Shown: positions 12,679-24,523, counted from the stretch's first letter. The stretch is DNA of 64,000 nucleotides from Lantana camara (GCA_037501455.1 CM074862.1:55955501-56019500); one strand, 5' to 3'. The notes: a model not told the origin generated them from the letters alone. Made by a program: numbers and translations.

Positions 12679-14758
12679 TCAAAGCCATTCTAAAGCTACT
12701 CTAAGTCCCATCTTCTGAAGATGACCTTGGAAAGCTTCTCGATTAAGGGGTTTAGTAAGTGGATCTGCCACGTTCTCTGCTGATGTGACCCTCTCAATTA
12801 GCACATCTCCGTTTTTGATAATATCACGGATTAGGTGATACTTCCTCATAATGTGCTAGGTCCGTTGGTGAGATCTTGGTTCTCTTGCTTGAGCAACCGC
12901 CCCAGTGTTGTCACAAAACACAGTAATGGGGTCTTTCATGCTAGGCACAACATTCAACTCTTGAATGAAGTTTCTAATCCAAACACCTTCCTTAGCTGCA
13001 TCATTTGCATCTAAGTATTCGGCCTCAGTGGTCGAATCTGTAGTGGTAGTTTGCTTGGAACTCTTCCAACTCACTGCTCCGCCGTTTAGGCAGAAAATGT
13101 ATCCTGACATTGACTTAAAATCATCTAAGTCAGATCCAAAGCTTGCATCGCAGTATCCTTCGACATTAAGATCTTTCTGACCTCCGTAAACTAAGAATAA
13201 ATCTTTAGTACTTTTCAAGTACTTAAGAATATTCTTCACGGCAGCCCAGTGACCATCTCCAGGGTCAGATTGGAAACGACTCATCACACTAAGTGCGTAA
13301 GCCACATCCGGTCGAGTACATAACATTGCACACATTATGCTACCTATTGCTGATGCATAAGGTGTATGAGTCATTCTTTCCTTCTGAAGGTTAGTCTTAG
13401 GACACATCTTCTTTGAAAGACATGTTCCTACACTCATAGGAAGGTTCTTAACCTTTGCTGACTCCATATTGAATCTCTTCAATACTTTGTCAATGTACAT
13501 CGACTGTGATAGTCCTATTAACCTTCTAGATCTATCTCTATAGATTTTAATTCCAAGGATATAGGACGCATCACAAAGATCTTTCATCTCGAATTGGTTC
13601 GATAACCATAACTTAGTCACTTTCATGTCATCCTTCAAATTCCCAATAAGAAGGATGTCATCAACATAAAGTACTAAGAATTGCAGTGAGGTCTCCAATT
13701 TCTTTCTATACTCACATGATTCATTCGAAATTTGGATGAAGCCAAACGCTTTGACCGATTCATCAAATCGAATGTTCCAATTCCTAGAAGCCTGTTTCAA
13801 TCCATAGATTGATCTTTGGAGTTTGCAAACCTTTTGCTCACTCCCACTGAATGTGAAACCTATGGGTTGCTCCATATAAATGTCTTTATCAATGTCACCA
13901 TTGAGAAAGGCAGTTTTCAAATCCATTTGCCATATCTCATAGTCATAATATGCAGCAATGGCAAGCATGATCCGAATAGACTTTTGCATTGCAACTGGTG
14001 AGAAGGTTTCGTCAAAGTCCACGCCGGGTCTTTGAGTAAATCCTTTTGCAACCAGTCTTGCTTTGTAGGCTGCAATGCTTCCATCAACTCCAAGCTTTCT
14101 CTTAAAGATCCATTTGCAACCTATGGGTTTGACCCCATCAGACAAATCTACCAAGGTCCAAACTTGGTTGGAGTTCATGGAATCCATTTCGGATTTCATG
14201 GCTTTTATCCACTGTTCAGAGTCAGAATCTGAAAGTGCCTCCTCATATGATAAAGGATCATTATCCTTTTGAGAGATTTCATGGAAGAATCTATACCATC
14301 TCTCCGGCTGTCTAGGAGTGCGTTCAGAATGCCTCAGAGGAGGATTTTCGTGTGTATCGAAATTCGTGATTGGTTGTGGTTGATCAGTAGGGGACGTTTC
14401 TTCAGTGGGTGGCGTGGGGTCACTTTGTACTTCCTCTAATTCTATGATCTTGCCTTTCCTTTCTTTAAGGAACGGTTCCTCAAAGCATTTCGGGAAACAA
14501 ACACCTTTTGCTCAGATTGATCATAGAAGTAATATCCTATGGATTCCTTAGGATAACCTACAAAGTAGCATAAGTTAGAACGAGATTCTAACTTATCTCC
14601 CACTGTCCTCTTCATGTAAGCAGGACAACCCTATATTCTTAAGTAAGAATATCTAGGGATTTTACCATGCCACATTTCATAGGGCGTTTTAGGGACTGAC
14701 TTAGAGGGAACTAGATTCAAAATCTTTGCTGCACTTTCTAGGGCATAACCCCAGAAAT
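12679..14758 (-). pseudogene. Element A pol, 3' part: end of integrase region, reverse transcriptase and RNase H
   Basis: The longest open stretch, 12856-14199, encodes the copia RT with intact YVDD near 13660 and the RNase H with the usual DNTGAVA block. Compared with B at the same positions, the end is lost to a stop (AAG to TAG, near 12856), so the last roughly 55 residues are out of use. Upstream, a 7-nt deletion near 14490 shifts the frame and a TGG-to-TAG change near 14630 adds a stop. The stretch is cut at 14758 by element B and continues at 38253. In an intact element this polyprotein segment copies the RNA genome to DNA in cytoplasmic particles. Here it is dead. Confidence 0.9.
14754..14758. 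repeat. Target-site duplication of element B, left copy
   Basis: GAAAT here and GAAAG at 38253-38257 flank B. B's own pol shows that the uninterrupted sequence at this site contains GAAAG, so the left copy carries one substitution. Confidence 0.75.
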
Positions 14759-15906
14759 TGTTAGGAATAGTGCCCTAGAAAGCCGATTGTATATCCGCTT
14801 TGTGCTTTTCCTTATTGTAATCACAGACAATCTTTGAATGAAATAACGAATTGAGGCAACACTTCTTTATATGCTCTTGTTTGGTATGCGTTTACTTTAG
14901 CTGTGCATGTATGAGAACTCCCCTAATCCTGATGACTTTAGGACTCTACCATTTAGGTGAAATGGTTCATGAAACGAGCCCTATATCACATAAGTCATGA
15001 TTAGTAAAATACTCCAAGCCGATGAGTCCTACAGACAGTGGGAGTGTTAACCTGACTCCTCTAAGGCTTGCTTGTGGGATCACGCCCTTAAGAAGGACCA
15101 CCTTGTTTCATGGAGGTGCAAAGTGTATAGTTGATACGTGCGTGATACATAAGGGTGCTTACTTTAATAAGTAAGTTCACTGAGGTGCCCCGTGTGAGAA
15201 CATTCCTAAATGGGAAAGGAAGTTTCTATTTCAGGAAATGGAAACTTCCAGATTAGGAAATATCTCACGAGTCATTGATGTGATTAATTGATCCTTAGAC
15301 TTGAGGTTCCTTGTCACTTTATGAGTTAACTATGTAGTCTTAGGTATAAGCTTTAAAGGGTGTCGCCTTAGACAACTGATTCAAGGCTTATGCTGGGGCT
15401 GCACAAGTGACTCATGAAAGTGAATGAGAATCAAGATAGGACCTACACTTGCATTTGCAAGGTGATCTCTTATTGTGTAAGTCATTCATATGCCATATGG
15501 AGTCCTTGGCCAAGGCAGTAGATCAAGACATCAAGAAAAGGGTTTCTTGGATTGAGATCAAATGGATATGAAATGCACTTAGCTTTAAGACCGGAATATT
15601 AGGGTTCTGATTATTCCCTTGCCCTAGATCTCGGTTGAGAGATAGTAAGTAGGAGGATTGTATCTCACATGAATCAATGACTTAAAGGTTCTGTCGAATC
15701 CGAACATTCCAATTCAGCTAGGGGTTAAACACCTTTTGCTAGACTATGGTCGTTTAATCTGTGGACTGATTAATTAATTAGTGAATTAATTAATTGGGGT
15801 CACTGCTAATTGAATTGAGAACCTAGAGGGTTACACACAACAACTTGGTTACATGAGTTGAGGCTTAAAAATGATTAAACGAGTTAATCGAGCCTAAGGG
15901 GTTCCA

Positions 15907-15975
15907 CACGTGTGAAATCACACGTGTGGCTCACGTGATTGGACACGTGTCATTAAGACACGTGTGCCACACGTG
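15907..15975. promoter_or_regulatory. Cluster of six G-box (CACGTG) motifs in the Angela LTR U3
   Basis: CACGTG starts at 15907, 15921, 15932, 15944, 15959 and 15970: six palindromic cores in 69 bp. The 3' LTR repeats the cluster at 37467-37535, and A's LTRs keep four intact plus one altered copy. G-boxes are bound by plant bZIP and bHLH factors, including ABA- and light-response factors. The cluster lies about 320 bp upstream of the TATA box. A role in element transcription is inferred. Confidence 0.7.
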
Positions 15976-16295
15976 ATTATGTGATGTTAAATAATTAATG
16001 TGTTAATTATTTAATAGACTTTGGTTTAATTTTGAATTAAAAAGAAAGTCTAATTTTGGAGAAAATAATCTAGTTAATTAATTACGAATTAATTAATTAG
16101 ATAAAAATAAGTTATTTATTTTATAATAAATAAAGTATAAAATTATCCAAAAATAGTTTGGATATTTTTAGCTCTCTTAAAAGTTGACTAGAATTAGAAT
16201 TCAAAGTCAAAGTTGGAAAATACTTGATAATCAAGTAATAGGAGAGAGAGGAACCAAATCCTTGTCCAACAAGGATTTGGATCGGCACTCCCTCC

Positions 16296-16321
16296 TATAT
16301 ATAGGGGAGCTCGAGCTCCCC
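16296..16321 (+). promoter_or_regulatory. TATA box and adjoining 18-bp palindrome in element B 5' LTR
   Basis: TATATATA at 16296-16303 is followed at once by the perfect palindrome GGGGAGCTCGAGCTCCCC (16304-16321). Transcription would be expected to start within about 30 bp, so the palindrome would lie at or just before the 5' end of the RNA. In the 3' LTR the TATA is altered to TATCTATA (37856-37863). A's LTRs have TATAAATA beside a similar palindrome. Confidence 0.65.
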
Positions 16322-16694
16322 TTTAGAGCGAATAGACAATTCTTTTGGTTCATGTGTTGAACACCTTCCTTTCTCCAAGATTAAATTAAACCCTAGGTTA
16401 AGCCTAAACACTAACTAGAGAACTAGCATCCTTACTAGTTAGATTGTGATCAAGTTGGTGGACTTTCTCTAGAGACTTCAAGTTAGAAGTTTGAAGATTC
16501 GAGCTTTACCAAGGAGAGGGGATCAAGCCGCGAGAAGAGCGTTCTTGGGTGGCTTGAAACGCTTCAAGAAAGAATAAAAGAAAAGTAAGTTTTCTATCTT
16601 TACGAATTTGGTTACACGATTCCGAGTTCAAGGTCCTTTTGTTGGGAAATTTTTTTTAAATTCCGCTGCTTTCTGATTCGTGTTTTCCAACAAG

Positions 16695-16707
16695 TGGTAT
16701 CAGAGCC
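16695..16707 (+). other. Primer-binding site of element B (initiator tRNA-Met)
   Basis: TGGTATCAGAGCC two bases after the 5' LTR matches the 3' end of plant initiator tRNA-Met, the usual primer of copia elements. Confidence 0.93.
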
Positions 16708-18163
16708 ACCTCGTTAATCGTGTTTCTTATTCGTCTCAATTATACTGAATTTGGTAGAAATTCTTAGGCTTGATGCGATTGAGTATTTGTAATTGTTTTA
16801 GAAAGCCTGAATTACGAAACTGTATTTTTTCCTGAAAGTTTCTGAAAATTGGTTTTTGCAAAAAAATTAATTTTTGAAAACAATTTTAGATTTGAAACTG
16901 TATACACTGTTTTTGGATTTCTTGGATTGGTTTTCCTTTTGAACGAAAACACGAAACGAAAACCCGGATCACGACGAACACGCGAAACCCCGCGCGCGAA
17001 AGCGTCGCGCACGCGGGCTTCGCGCGCCACCCTCCCGCAACCGTGCGGGAGGCCCTACTGGGCGTGCCGCCCGTCGCCTCCCAGGCCTGGCCGGGACAGA
17101 CCGGCCAGTCGCCCAGCACCTCCCGCACGCCTATGCGGGAGCCTTCCGGGCGCGCCTAGGCACGCCCGCCCAGGGCGGCCGAGACTGGCCGCCCACCCCG
17201 CCCGCATGCTTGCGGGAAAGCCGCGCCCAGCAGCGCGCAGCAGCGCGCGCGTGCGTGCGGTCTTCTCCGCGTACGGGTCCCGTTTTCGCGATCCGACCTT
17301 TTCGTGTTTCGTGCAATCCAGTCCCAATTTTATTTGAATTTTAAAATTTTATTTTTGAATATTTATTTTAATTTTGAATAAAACTTAAAATTGGGATTTT
17401 TTGAGAAATTGAAACGGTTTATATTTTGGGAAAATACATCTTGATAAAATTATTAATTTTCAGAAATTAATTGGAATTTTATTTGTTTTGGTAATTTAGG
17501 ATTTATTGAAAACTTTTATAAATAAGACTCGCATCAAGTCGTGTTTTAAGCTATTAGAGCTTAAAGCGAGAATTTTAATTTATTGGTTAAATTTAAATTC
17601 TTGCAAAAGCATTTTAGGTGATCATGGGTTTAGATCTATGTATGGTTTTAATTTATGCACATGGATGGTTTAAATTGGGGTTGGAGCCCTATAGTTGCGT
17701 TTTTCAATTGAGGTTGGAGCCTCACTTATGTGCGTACTGTTATGTGATTTATTATGTGGCTTTCCATATTACTGTTTTTGAGGCCGGGGTATGCCCCGTG
17801 TAATTGTCTAAGGCCAATATGAAGATTGAGCCTTATTACTTTATGTCTTTTTCTTTTTATTGTAATTTGAGAGTAGAGATAGGTGGTGAGGTTTTATTTT
17901 CATTTTGGAGACAATGCACCCATGGAGTAAGATGGACCACATTCAAGTAACAAGGAGACCATAAGTGAAGACCCCTCAAAATGTTAGGGAGGGGAATCTC
18001 AATTGTTAAATGTAATAGAGATAGGGCTCGTATTTTGTTACCGCTTTCCCTTATGTGATTTGAATTGTTTATGTGGCATGTATGTTAGAACTTGTGATTG
18101 TGGAGTGGCTCCCACATATCACGCATAAGATAGGTAGAACCCATGATCATTACATGTTAGTAT
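16708..18163 (+). other. Element B leader, first part, with GC-rich island
   Basis: Untranslated leader between PBS and the point where C inserted. About 16960-17290 is a strongly GC-rich block with GCGCGC words, and the rest is AT-rich. A's leader has the same layout in reverse at 40870-42238, but its GC-rich block is shorter (about 41757-41960). Frames in the block, such as 16849-17337, are not conserved between the copies and are not called as genes. Confidence 0.8.
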
Positions 18164-18785
18164 TGTTGACATCGAAAATTCGAAAATAAATTATTAATTG
18201 GTGGCCCAATTAAATCGGCTATTAATTATTAATTTTGGTTCTAAGCCCACAATAAATTTGGGTTTAAATATTTAATTTGGGATAAGAATTATGGATTTAT
18301 ATTCTTATTCCTAAATTAATTAAATTGATTAGAAAATGATCCATTAAAATAAAATAAAGCCCACTTCTTCAAAGTGTGGACTTTAAATTCAGGCCCAAGC
18401 CCATGAAGCCCAAGTGAAGAACCGAAGGCTTATAAATAAAGGCTCCAAGGCTACAATCCACAGAACATCAAGTCACAAATCACATTACAAATCATAAGTC
18501 GCACTCTCAAGAGCAAAGACATTCAAGCTCTCAAGTTTTCGAGTCATTGTCACTTGCTATCTCGAAGTGCTGCCCGTGCAACGAGTTGTTATTATTTAAA
18601 CCAAATTCAACCAAGTTCTACATTTGATTCGAGATCAAGCATCAAGCCCTCGAATCTGCTATTCAAGAAGAATCAGAGGAATTACAGAGTTGTAACACTT
18701 TATTTAAATTAAATCATTAAATTCTTTGTTTTCCCTATTTTCGTATTTCTTGTAATTATTTATTGCAGATCCAACGAAAATTTGT
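18164..18785 (+). mobile_element. Element C 5' LTR
   Basis: 622 bp beginning TGTTGACATCG. The right edge is taken where identity with the 3' LTR stops (after AAAATTTGT). It may truly run on to ACA at about 18792, with the 3' copy having lost its last bases. The two differences from the 3' LTR are near 18423 (C/T) and 18519 (A/G). Confidence 0.9.
18431..18440 (+). promoter_or_regulatory. TATA box of element C
   Basis: TATAAATAAA within GC-flanked sequence, repeated at 31249-31258 in the 3' LTR. Confidence 0.65.
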
Positions 18786-18797
18786 GTAAACAAATTT

Positions 18798-18813
18798 TGG
18801 CATGCCCAGTGGG
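18798..18813 (+). other. Primer-binding site of element C
   Basis: TGGCATGCCCAGTGGG directly downstream of the 5' LTR, in the position and form typical of Tat-group elements. I do not assign the tRNA with certainty. Confidence 0.65.
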
Positions 18814-18877
18814 ACCTTCTCTGCCTCTCATCTCTTCGTTAGGTAGAAATTCTCAAGTCACCATATCAAGCAATTTC

Positions 18878-21703
18878 ATGGCACCAAAAAGAGAACTCTT
18901 TAACAAGAAGGACTTTGCCAACTTCATTGCTGACATTGCTCAATCTCCTACCGGGAGCAAGCACAACGGTTCAGCCTCATCCGAATCGGACAATTCCAAC
19001 CCTACCACTCCAAAAAAGGTCAATTCCACTCCTTTCGCCGATTTGCCTATTATGACCATCGGGGCGACGAACGTGGATGATCAACTTGCTCAGATGGCTC
19101 AAGCCATAGCTGATTTGCAGAAGATCGTGGAAGATAAAGATCTTCAAATTGCGCAACTGATGAACAAAGTGGAGCAGCAAAATGCCGAGGAGTCTAGCCA
19201 CAACCGCTCTTCTCCTCCAAAACACATTCCAAATGAGAAGCTGGTGGATCAGACGCTTCACAGGCCAGATTTTGCACAAAAGACCACGCGTTCAACGAGT
19301 TCCGTAGCAGCCTTATCCGTAGAAGAGTTGCAGGCGATGATAGCTAACACCATCAAGGCGCAGTATGATGGGTCTTCCCATAACCGAGTGGCATACTCAA
19401 AACCATACTCTAGGAGAATTGATGCTATGAAGATGCCTAACGGATACCAGCCACCCAAGCTTCAACAGTTTGATGGAAAAGGCAACCCAAAACAGCACAT
19501 CGCCCATTTCATTGAAACTTGCAATAACGCCGGAACGGGTGGAGACCTTCTTGTCAAGCAGTTCGTGCGATCGCTCAAAGGCAACGCCTTCGACTGGTAT
19601 GTTGATCTTGAACCCGAATCCATCAATAGTTGGGATGAAATGGAGAGGGAGTTCTTGAACCGTTTCTACAGCACCCGGCGCACCGTAAACATGATTGAAC
19701 TCACAAATGCCAAGCAATGGAAAGACGAGCCTGTGGTCGACTACATCAACCGGTGGCGTGCCTTAAGCCTGAATTGCAAAGATAAGCTATCTGAAACCTC
19801 AGCAATCGAAATGTGCATCCAAGGCATGCATTGGGGTCTGCCCTATATATTGCAAGGCATCAAACCCAGAAATTTTGAAGAATTAGCTACTCGCGCACAC
19901 GACATGGAGTTAAGCATCTTGAATCACAAAACGACGTTTCCAGTGGAGGATGTGAGAAAAGAAAAGAAAGACTATCCGCGAAGGGTGGAGAAATCCCACA
20001 AGGCACCAGTTAAGGAATCCATGGCCATCAAAGCAACTTCGGTCAAAGTCTCCTCTGGTGACAGGAAGAATGAAAAGATCAAGGAGCAGAAACCTCCGAC
20101 TGACAAACGACGACCTACGTTGAAAGAGCTCCAAGAAAAGGTGTATCCATTCCCCGACTCGGATGTCCCTCAAATCCTGGACGAATTGTTGGAGAGAAAA
20201 CTCATTGAGTTGCCGGAGTCAAAGCGCCCAAAAGAGAGCGGGAGGCTGAACGATCCCAAGTTTTGCAAGTATCACCGAGTGATTAGCCACCCCCTTGAAA
20301 AATGTTTCGTGGTTAAGGAGAAGATCATGAACTTGGTGAGAGACGGAAAGATAATCCTTGAAACTGAGGATACGACGGATGCGAATGTTGTGTGTGCCTC
20401 TCGAGAGGGTAAGAATGCACTTCCTTCATCCACACCGGGGGCATCTATTATGCTGCAATTTGGAAGCTTAGATCCCGTTTTTGTGAAAATCCCTATCAAC
20501 GTTGAAGAAGTTCTCAAGGAGATGCTCAAAGAAGAAATCACGGAGCAGCCAGATCTTGTGTTCGGGAGTGATGAGGAAGACGAAGGATGGACCCTCGTAA
20601 CTCGACGCCAAAGACAAAGACGCCGCGTTGAGCAGATACATCCTTCTAGGGTAAGGACGTCGTATCCCCGAAAGAGCATGCAAACAGGTTCGAAGAAAGG
20701 GTCAGAAGTTCGACCGAACCCAAAGAAATCTTCAAGAAGTGACCAATATGAATCTGTCGTGTTAGGAGACTTTTTTCCAATTGAGTTCTTCAAAGAGAAA
20801 GTCGAGCCAAAAAGTTCATTGCCGCAAAGGGAGAAAGATGAACAATCTGCCTTCTTTTATGCTGCCATCGCCTTTGAAAATGAAGACCTATTGTTGGGAT
20901 CAAAACCGCACAATAGACCACTCTTTGTTTCGGGCTTCTCCCGGGGGCAGAAAATGAACCACATGCTAGTTGATGGTGGGTCAATAGTCAACATCATGCC
21001 CAAATCCACTATGAAGAGTCTGAATATCACGATCGAGGATTTGTCTCAAAGTCGTCTGACAATTCAAGGTTTCAACCAGGGAAGCCAACGAGCCATTGGA
21101 ATGATCCGTGTAGAGCTTACCATCGGGGAGTTAAAAGCTGATACCCTCTTTCACGTCATTGATGCCAGGACATCTTACCACCTACTGTTGGGCAGGCCAT
21201 GGCTTCATGAGAATGGAGTGGTTCCGTCAACGCTCCATCAATGCTTCAAGTATGCAAGAAATGGAGAGATAGTAAAGGTTGATGCAGACACAAAGCCTTT
21301 CACCGAAGCGGAATCGTACTTCGCGGATGCCAAACTTTACTTGGATTCGAAGCCAGCCGAAGGATCCTCACATTCCCCGAACCATCCTATCGTTGAACCT
21401 GGTAGCACCAAGGAAGAAAACAAGGATACCAAAAAGGAAAATGTTGTTCAGGCTGCTACGAACAGAGAAGTTGCTCCTATAAAGGCGCTTAACCCGCCGC
21501 GGTTGCAATATCGCCCGAAAGAACTTGTTGTTAGCCTTGGATCAACCAGATCGAAGAATTCCCGAGCAGACGACTTTCGAGTGATCGAAAATGAACTAAT
21601 TCTGCATATCGCCAAATTGGAAAGTGTAGAGCAAGTGGAGCCATCACCGGAACGCCAACTCCAAGGAGGTTTCAATCCAAAAGCGTATGATCTTCTGGAG
21701 TAG
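18878..21703 (+). CDS. gag-pro: Element C Gag-protease polyprotein
   Basis: About 941 residues from the ATG at 18878 (MAPKRELF); the frame is open further upstream without ATG, over the PBS. Residues about 68-103 look like a coiled coil rich in Gln, Asp and Lys. The retrotransposon Gag core lies at about 184-345, with the FDGKGNP and LNRFY blocks. A lysine/arginine-rich linker follows. The aspartic protease has DGGS near residue 698 and the LGRPWLH block near 770, as in Tat elements. Gag forms the particle and the protease cleaves the polyprotein. The frame ends at TAG (21701-21703). The same frame continues downstream through another stop (TAA, 21809-21811) into RT, so the boundary may be a decayed or regulated junction. 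Confidence 0.88.
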   Translation: MAPKRELFNKKDFANFIADIAQSPTGSKHNGSASSESDNSNPTTPKKVNSTPFADLPIMTIGATNVDDQLAQMAQAIADLQKIVEDKDLQIAQLMNKVEQQNAEESSHNRSSPPKHIPNEKLVDQTLHRPDFAQKTTRSTSSVAALSVEELQAMIANTIKAQYDGSSHNRVAYSKPYSRRIDAMKMPNGYQPPKLQQFDGKGNPKQHIAHFIETCNNAGTGGDLLVKQFVRSLKGNAFDWYVDLEPESINSWDEMEREFLNRFYSTRRTVNMIELTNAKQWKDEPVVDYINRWRALSLNCKDKLSETSAIEMCIQGMHWGLPYILQGIKPRNFEELATRAHDMELSILNHKTTFPVEDVRKEKKDYPRRVEKSHKAPVKESMAIKATSVKVSSGDRKNEKIKEQKPPTDKRRPTLKELQEKVYPFPDSDVPQILDELLERKLIELPESKRPKESGRLNDPKFCKYHRVISHPLEKCFVVKEKIMNLVRDGKIILETEDTTDANVVCASREGKNALPSSTPGASIMLQFGSLDPVFVKIPINVEEVLKEMLKEEITEQPDLVFGSDEEDEGWTLVTRRQRQRRRVEQIHPSRVRTSYPRKSMQTGSKKGSEVRPNPKKSSRSDQYESVVLGDFFPIEFFKEKVEPKSSLPQREKDEQSAFFYAAIAFENEDLLLGSKPHNRPLFVSGFSRGQKMNHMLVDGGSIVNIMPKSTMKSLNITIEDLSQSRLTIQGFNQGSQRAIGMIRVELTIGELKADTLFHVIDARTSYHLLLGRPWLHENGVVPSTLHQCFKYARNGEIVKVDADTKPFTEAESYFADAKLYLDSKPAEGSSHSPNHPIVEPGSTKEENKDTKKENVVQAATNREVAPIKALNPPRLQYRPKELVVSLGSTRSKNSRADDFRVIENELILHIAKLESVEQVEPSPERQLQGGFNPKAYDLLE

Positions 21704-21856
21704 TCTGGATACGACTATCAAAACCCATCCCAACTAGGTGAGCTAAAACCTGAGCTTACTAGCGAAAAGATCCATGGGCTTACCAAGGAGCAACACAAGT
21801 TGAAAAAGTAAGGATTCCACGTCGATCAACCGAGGTCCGGCTTAGGATTATCCCCA

Positions 21857-24523
21857 ATGGAACCAGTCAGGATCCGGCTAAGGAAGAACACGCACGCTAG
21901 CGTACAACACATTACCGCGGAAGAAGATAAAAGTGATGGAAATAAGAGGGTCACTGATCGTCGTCTTTCTGTATTTGACAGGCTGGGGACATCCAAAACC
22001 CGTAGATCAGTATTTGAAAGGCTTGGAAATACTCATCGAGCTAAATCCGTTCATGACAGACTTGGGATCAACCGTCAAACAGGAGGCTCCGTCTTTGATA
22101 GACTAGGGAACCGTAGAGCAAAGCAACAAAAGAAACAAGCCATCATCAGAGAGGTGGAAGCAATGGAGTCAGAAAGTAAAGTTCAGACTATCCATATCTC
22201 TGCATCCCGCGAAAATAAATCTTCAATCTTGTTTATTACCTCAGATAGGCCAGTGATGATTAAACAACAAACTTTGGGACACTCTAGTGGCGTGGCTGGA
22301 AAAAGAGTAGAAGTCACGATCGGGTCCAACGAAACTTGTGCTCACGAGGGAGACGAGTACTATGGGTGCAACCATGTAACGGCCGAAGAAAATTCTGACT
22401 CTGAGCCCTCTGATGACGAGGTTCAGGAAGCCTCGAAGCAGCTTGAAGATGGTGTACAAACAACTGTGGACGAGCTTAAGGAACTGAATCTCGGAACTGA
22501 CGAAGATCCGCATCCCGTATACGTTAGCGCGCTGCTGAGTCAGGAAGAAAGAGAAGAATACATCAGAATCCTGAACGAGTACAAAGATGTCTTTGCATGG
22601 ACGTATAAGGAGATGCCTGGCCTAGACCCCGAAGTCGCAGTGCACCACCTCGGTATTAAACACGGAGCACGTCCCGTCAAGCAATCGCAAAGGATGCTCC
22701 GGCCAGAACTTGCCGCTCGTGTTGAGGTGGAAGTAAACAAGTTGATCGAAGCTGGATTCATCAGAGAGGTTAAGTACCCTACCTGGATATCTAGCATCGT
22801 ACCGGTCAAAAAGAAGAATGGCCAAATACGTGCTTGCGTGGACTTTCGGGATCTGAACAAAGCATGCCCAAATGATGATTTCCCTTTGCCTATCATTGAG
22901 CTGATGGTTGACGCTACTACAGGACATGAAGCTCTATCTTTCATGGATGGATGCTCCGGGTATAATCAGATACGGATGTCGCCGAAAGACGAGGAGTGTA
23001 CAGCTTTTCGCACTCCGAAAGGTATATACTGTTGCAAAATGATGCCCTTCGGTTTAAAGAATGTAGGTGCTACATATCAACGAGCGATGCAAAATATCTT
23101 TGACGATATGCTGCACAAAAGGGTTGAATGTTATGTCGATGACTTGGTTGTTAAGACAAGAAAAAGAGTCGATCAGTTGGAGGATCTCCGTGTTGTGTTC
23201 GAAAGGCTGAAGAAGTACAACTTGAAGATGAATCCTCTCAAATGCGTGTTCGGAGTGACATTTGGAAAGTTTCTTGGCTTTGTGGTTCGTCATTGAGGCA
23301 TTGAGGTGGACCCCGGAAAGATAGACGCTATCCAGATGATGCCTCCACCAAGGAATCTGAAGGAGTTGAGGAGCCTGCAGGGAAATCTCGCATTCATAAG
23401 GAGATTCATATCCAACCTTGCCGGGATATGCCAACCATTCAACCATCTCATGAAGAAGGATGCCCCTTTCGAATGGGATGAAGGCTGCCAAAATGGATTT
23501 GAAAGCATAAATAAGTACCTTTTGAATCCATCAGTGCTAGGAGCCCCGATACTTGGGAAACCACTCGTACTATATATCGCAGCGCAAGAACATTCAATTG
23601 GCGCCTTGATGGCTCAGGAGAATTTTGAAGGTAAAGAAATGGCACTTTATTACCTAAGCAGAACCTTGACGGGAAGCGAATTAAAGTACTCTCCGATTGA
23701 AAAGATCTGCTTAGCCTTGTTTTACGCCATCAAAAAGTTGAAGCATTATTTCGAAGCCTACTCTATTCGGCTCATCTCTCTTGCTGATCCAGTCAAGTTC
23801 GTGATGTCGAGACCCGTGTTTTTCGGAAGACTAGCGAAATGGTCCATCATCTTTAACCAATACGAAATAACGTACGTGCCTCAAAAAGTTGTCAAAGGCC
23901 AGGCACTTGCCAATTTCCTTGCGGATCATCCTGTTCCAGCGGGATGGGAGTTGTCTGAAGACCTGCCTGATGAAGATGTTCTATTCACAGAAGTATTCCC
24001 ACCATGGACGATGTTCTTCGACGGATCAGCACGAACCGATGGAGCGGGGGCAGGAGTCGTCTTCGTTTCTCCAGAGAGACAAGTTCTGACATACTCAATC
24101 GTACTCGGGGAACTATGCTCTAATAATGTTGCGGAATATCAAGCCTTGATAATCGGGCTCCAGATGGCTTTGGAAATGGGGATAACAGAAGTAGAGATCT
24201 ACGGCGACTCTAAACTCGTCATGAACCAGCTTTTGAACACCTACGAAGTCAAGAAGGAAGACCTTTTGCCGCTCTCCCAACAAGTTGCAGAGCTGCTTAA
24301 ACATTTCGAGAGTGTTACTCTAAGTCACATTCCCAGGAATGACAACAGGATAGCAGACGCGTTGGCCAATTTAGCTACCACTTTAGCTTGTCGGAAGGGG
24401 AGACAACAAATGTTCTTGTTTGCAACCGATGGATTATACCTCCTGCCACTGAATCAAACCATGAAGACTCAAATGTCATATCCGTCTCAGCTGCCGACGA
24501 CAAAGATTGGAGGGTACCATTAG
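21857..24523 (+). pseudogene. pol: Element C pol: reverse transcriptase, RNase H and archaeal-type RNase H
   Basis: Same frame as gag-pro. Residues about 36-90 carry four VF(D/E)RLG-like repeats. RT follows, with the VDFRDLNKACPN block near 22835 and YVDD near 23132. An in-frame TGA at 23294-23296 interrupts just after the RT core. The first RNase H (about 23560-23800) lacks the usual catalytic DAS at its first strand, having AAQ instead. The second, archaeal-type RNase H (about 24009-24380) has the DGSA, E, D and D positions in place. The frame is lost at about 24390, where a shift moves the downstream integrase into another frame. Two RNase H domains, the first degenerate, are known for the Tat group. 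Confidence 0.88.

Larger units (their letters stand above)
14759..16692 (+). mobile_element. Element B 5' LTR
   Basis: TGTTAGG start, CCAACA end, 1934 bp, same length as the 3' LTR. Contains in order a G-box cluster (15907-15975), a TATA box (16296-16303) and an 18-bp palindrome, which places U3 before about 16300 and R/U5 after it. Confidence 0.95.

Noticed and set aside
16849..17337. 162-residue plus-strand open frame and several minus-strand frames
   Set aside because: They lie in the GC-rich leader of B, where stops are rare by composition. The same frame is not kept in A's leader.
18782..18877. Upstream extension of C Gag over the PBS
   Set aside because: The frame is open but begins without ATG inside the LTR/PBS. 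The first ATG, at 18878, gives the normal Tat Gag start.
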